In this document: piece after piece, positions 60,227 to 64,000 of the stretch
Layout of the letters: the number at the start of each line of letters is the position of its first letter
Position numbering within the stretch: the stretch's first letter is position 1
Assembly: GCA_013397695.1 (NCBI GenBank)
Contig: VYZI01000420.1
Location: 85,497-149,496, forward strand
From: Centropus unirufus
Lineage: Eukaryota; Chordata; Aves; Cuculiformes; Centropidae
Length of the DNA stretch: 64,000 bases
Reading direction: 5' to 3'
Program-made: the position numbers and the translations under genes
Notes under the pieces: generated by a model
What the model was told of the DNA's origin: nothing
The model's database searches: none
Seen by the model: the letters and a program-made list of their open reading frames with translations, nothing else

Positions 60227-60410
60227 CGCAGAATCACAGAAACATTTCAGTTGGAAAAGATCTTTAAGATCATGAAGTCCAACTTTAAGCCTAACACTGC
60301 CAAGTCCACACTAAATGCCACATCCACGTGTCTTTTAAATACCTCCAGGGTCGGTGACCCCGCTGCTTCCCTGGGCAGCCTGCCCCAGTGCTTGACAATC
60401 CATCGAAGGT
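60227..60410 (-). mobile_element. CR1 3' end, reverse, older type
   Basis: CGCAGAATCACAGAAAC, GATCATGAAGTCCAACTT, TTTTAAATACCTCCAGGG and TGGGCAGCCTGCCCCAGTG. Confidence 0.88.
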
Positions 60411-61164
60411 AAATGATCTTCTCCCGTGCCAGCTTCTGGCTGAGGATTTGGAGGTCCTGAAAATGGGGGAAAGGAGAGAGGCCAGCTGGTGATTTTAGCA
60501 GCGCCAACGTGACCTTGGTTCAGCAGTTCACCTGAAGGGAACCGAGCTGTGGGTCCAGCCCTGGACATGCGTGACATCGGGTAGCAGAGGCTGCACTGGA
60601 GGCTGAGGCTCAGCGTGACTGACTCAGATGGCAGCAGGTTGGCAGCCCTTCAAAGAGGCTTTCTTTGTCTTCTTTGTGGGAGGTGTAAATGAATTGAATG
60701 GAGATGCTGAAGGCTTTCCCGTGCCAGTTATTAGCAATCTCACGTCTATATATAGCTTCTGCCTTACTTACTCTGGGTGAGCAAACAGAGTGGCATGTGA
60801 GTTATCGCTCTTGTCACGTTCGCCTCTCATGATTACACACATTTTGTTTGCTTGCTCTATCGTGGTGATGTAAGGCAGTAAAGAGGCAGTAATGCTGTAC
60901 GGCTTCAACGTGCTGGAGCTACAGGCCCCTGTCAGGAGCTACCTGAGGTGTTGGAGCTCCAAGGTATCACAGCCCTGGGCCAGGGAGAAGAGCCCCAGGC
61001 AATCCATGGAAATTTGGGCAGTTTCCAGGACGTTTTCATATCTGCCTGGCCCAGAAGTTGTTTGTGTTCAAAAAGAGCAGCAGTAGAACAAAAAAGTACT
61101 GGGGGAAAGCAGTGAAAGTTCTTCCTGTGCCCCTCATCGTGAAGATGTCAATTTATCAGAGGTT

Positions 61165-61492
61165 TTTAAGAAGTTTGGTTAATTTTGGGGAACTTTATCA
61201 GGGTGTGTTGTGATAGGGCAAGGGGGAATGGCTTTAAAATGGAAGGGGAGATATTTGTCTTAAACATTAGGAAGAAATTCTTCATGATGAGGGGCCCTGG
61301 TCCAGGTTGCCCAGAGCAATGGTGGCTGCCCCATCCGTGCAGGTGTTCAGGGCCAGGTTGGATGGGGCTTGGGGCAACCTGGTCCACCAGGAGGTGTTCC
61401 TGCCCCATGGCAAGGGGATGGAACTGGATGGGACTTTGAGATCCCTTCCAACCCAAATCAGTCCATGATTCTGTGATTCTGTGATTCTAAGA
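61165..61492 (+). mobile_element. CR1 3' end
   Basis: GGGAATGGCTTTAAAATGG, AACATTAGGAAGAAATTC and a tail of three GATTCTGTGATT-type units. Confidence 0.93.
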
Positions 61493-63934
61493 TTTTCCTG
61501 TTCTTTTTCATTTCTCTGCATTCCAGACTGGCACCAGGACATGACCAAGGCTATTCAAACAGCTCCATCAAGCTCTCCACACCCCAGGTCTCTGAGGGGA
61601 GACTGGAGGAAAATACTCTATCCACAGGCCCTGCTTATCCTAATCCCAGCACAAACCTGTCCACTTCGCACAGACCAGCAATATCCCTTTTCCCTCCAAG
61701 CTGCTTTATTCCATTGACAAGCAGTGCTTGGCTGAAGATGCTTTCTTCCTGCCCTTTCTGAGGGGCAGCAAGAGCTTCCCACCAGTGAGCAGGGATGACT
61801 CAAAGAAGTTCATTAGGGAGAGCAAATCTGGGACCAGGGCCCTGCTCCCTTGTCCGCATCTCAATTAGGAAAGACTACCAGGCATCCTGAGGGCTAGTTC
61901 TTCTCTGGGTCATCCTGGCCAATGCAAAAAGCCTACAAAGCCTCCATGGGCCTAGTTTAGATCAGGTCCCTGTTGCACACATCATTTGCCACGCTCGTTT
62001 GCGCTCACAAGGTCCTAAAGATGCTGGTGTATAAGAGCCATGGACATTATTTAGCCACTGCTGGTGATTTTGTTCTCTGTAGGCCTGGGAGCAGCTTTCC
62101 CAACCAGTTGTTCCAGGGGTGGAGGAAGGCTGTGTGCCACCACTCGCACACAGGCAAAGCTAATGATGTCCCTGCTGTGATCGCTCTCGGCAGATCCTCT
62201 CTGGATGCTCTACTGTTTAGCATGGTCTCCCCATGGGAGCAGATGCTGGCAGCTGGTACCAAGTGGGCCCCCCTACCATGTTCCCATCTGAGCTGGGTGC
62301 TGAGCGTGCCAACAGTTCACAACATTAGCAGGGCCCTGGGGCAAGATTTCACACACGGGGGCCAACACTGAGCCCCTTCGAGTGCTGAGGGTGTGTGTAT
62401 GTTGGCAGAATCAATTAAAAATCTTGGATTGCCACCAACAGCTTTGACTCTGTTTGGGCCAAATTCCCAAAGGGGCCCCTTTGCTGCTTCCATGTTGGCT
62501 GTGGCCAAGGTCTCTTGCGAATAGATTGGTCCAAGTTGGAATATGTTTTAGATAAACAGTGTGTCAGGTTACGGCACAGACCCAACAGCCTGAGCCAGCC
62601 CCCAGTGCAAACCCCACCCGTGAGCCCAGCTCTCCTGGAGAGATGAATGCGACCCATGATGATGGCTCTGGGGCCACCATGGATGGAGTACGACATGAAG
62701 TCCTCAATGTGCAAAAAACCCTCAGCAGAGAGGATATTTTCCCTTTGGTTGTGGCACCCCACTGATGCTCCTGGGGGTGCTTTTGAGAACAGGCAGGACA
62801 GTTCCAGGTGGTGACCTTTTGAGACAAAGCAGGGGTGGGGATGAACTGGTGGTGGCTCACACCTGCAGTACCGGGCTGTGCCCCCCTATCTGCAGAGGTC
62901 CATGGTGTCATTCTCACCAGCCTCATTGAGAAGGGGAACTCATTTGGAATAAATTAAACAGCTGCGCTTTTCTTCCCCTGCATGAGAAACATGAGTAGGA
63001 ATTGCCTAAGAGGAGCAATAGGCTGACATAAGTGAATAAACACGGAGCCTTCTCACAGTGAGGCTCCTCCGGGCACCAGGAATATCTGCGGGTGAATTAC
63101 AGTAGATGAGACTGCTGCCAGCCAAAAAGTACAGAGACAAAAGCCAGAGCCAAGCTAAATGTCTCCAAGTCCTGTGATTCCCCTTGGGACTCCAACCCTC
63201 CAAATGGGTTTGGGATTCAGTGAAGCTTTTCTCCCTCTTTCCCTTGTGTGGGGCCATCCTGGGTAGGAGGCAGAAATGGCACAGAGGAGACAACTCATGT
63301 TGTCCTGGATCGACAGTCCCAAAGCATCACCAGGCTTCATCGTGAGCAACCCCTGTTGCCACACAGCCTTATCCTGGGTCTGGTGCTGCAGATGGGCGTT
63401 GCTGGGGGTAGCGATGATGCAGATAGCGTCTTTATCCTGATGATAAGTGCATGAATAAAGCTGGGGAGATAGGCAGGGATCATCTTACACTGCCAGCTTC
63501 TCAGGGCTTTACTGAGAGCTCTTGAGCTCTTCCTCAGATGAGTCCTTTGTGGGTGGTGATGTGAGTAAGGAATGAGGAAAATATGACTAATGCCACCTAG
63601 GACTGACTGGCAAAGAAACGCACTGGACCCACAAAAGGTAGTGGTCACAACACCACTCTGGCAGCCACACCTTGATCATTTTATTTTAAAAGGAAATATA
63701 AATTTAGGATCAATTTTTGACTATAGATTTTTATAAATGAACTATTTTATTCTGCTTTTTAAGCCTTCACGCGATCAGAAAGCAAGAACAGAGTGCAGAA
63801 GGGGCAATCATCTCTTGTGACACCTCTTACCTCCCCCAACGGCTGGGATATGTCAGGCATCCATCAACACTTTGAGAGAAGGCAAAATATTCAGTTGAAC
63901 TGTTATTCTGCTCTATGGTTTTTTTAAATATCAG

Positions 63935-64000
63935 AATTAATACTATATATATGTATGTATAGGTTTTGGTAGATATATATGGGGTGTATAGATATGCACA
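63935..64000. repeat. TA-rich simple sequence at window end
   Basis: Several TATATATA and GTATGTATA stretches. It is cut by the window edge. Confidence 0.6.

Larger units (their letters stand above)
56633..64000. other. Non-coding, right end
   Basis: CR1 copies at 59808, 60227 and 61165. A block at 60680-60880 has an MEF2-type CTATATATAG. Nothing resembling HIVEP3 was recognised. Confidence 0.45.

Noticed and set aside
36000..64000. 3' part of HIVEP3
   Set aside because: Expected from mammalian gene order, but no zinc-finger exon or other recognisable coding segment was seen.
1..64000. tRNA, rRNA, microRNA or CRISPR features
   Set aside because: None recognised by eye. A covariance-model search would be needed for small RNAs.

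Overview
The window is nuclear DNA of a bird, species not determined. The evidence is about thirty copies and fragments of CR1, the avian LINE retroposon, many ending in the typical ATTCTATGA-type tail; a compact multi-exon vertebrate gene; one GC-rich CpG island; and one assembly gap (340 N, 46201-46540). By rough addition CR1 covers about one sixth of the window, which is high for a bird. No bacterial or viral gene set, CRISPR array or tRNA gene was recognised.

One protein-coding gene can be supported: endothelin-2 (EDN2), on the minus strand at 34579-30932. It has five coding exons, none of which stands out as a long reading frame. Joined at canonical GT/AG sites with phases that agree throughout, they encode a 178-residue preproendothelin, the length of human EDN2. 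It has a signal peptide, a furin site, the 21-residue endothelin with four cysteines ending in Trp, a big-endothelin tail, a five-arginine processing site, an endothelin-like peptide with the same cysteine spacing, and a basic C-terminus. The promoter is readable: a TATA box (34758-34751), an initiator-like A at 34727 thirty bases downstream, GC boxes just upstream, a 148-nt leader without upstream ATG, and a strong start context.

The most unusual part is directly upstream of this promoter. The CpG island holds a compound minisatellite: about four 60-bp units (34825-35063), then five longer, degenerate units of about 100-165 bp (to about 35720). Most units carry ACGCGTGGGG, which contains the hypoxia-response core RCGTG next to an Sp1/EGR-like G-rich stretch. 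Endothelin genes are known to respond to hypoxia, so the array could be a lineage-specific regulatory element; this is inference.

Layout: 1-28 kb, non-coding with scattered CR1, a 260-bp direct duplication (8668-8927 and 10200-10459) and some conserved-looking AT-rich blocks; 28.6-30.9 kb, 3' flank and possible 3' UTR of EDN2; 30.9-34.7 kb, EDN2; 34.7-35.9 kb, promoter island and minisatellite; 36-64 kb, non-coding with CR1, a (YGTGT)n array with a 260-bp higher-order repeat (41631-42284), the gap, and a candidate enhancer near 53.4-53.7 kb. In mammals EDN2 lies between FOXO6 and HIVEP3; neither was recognised here. By the orientation HIVEP3 would be expected to the right and FOXO6 to the left.
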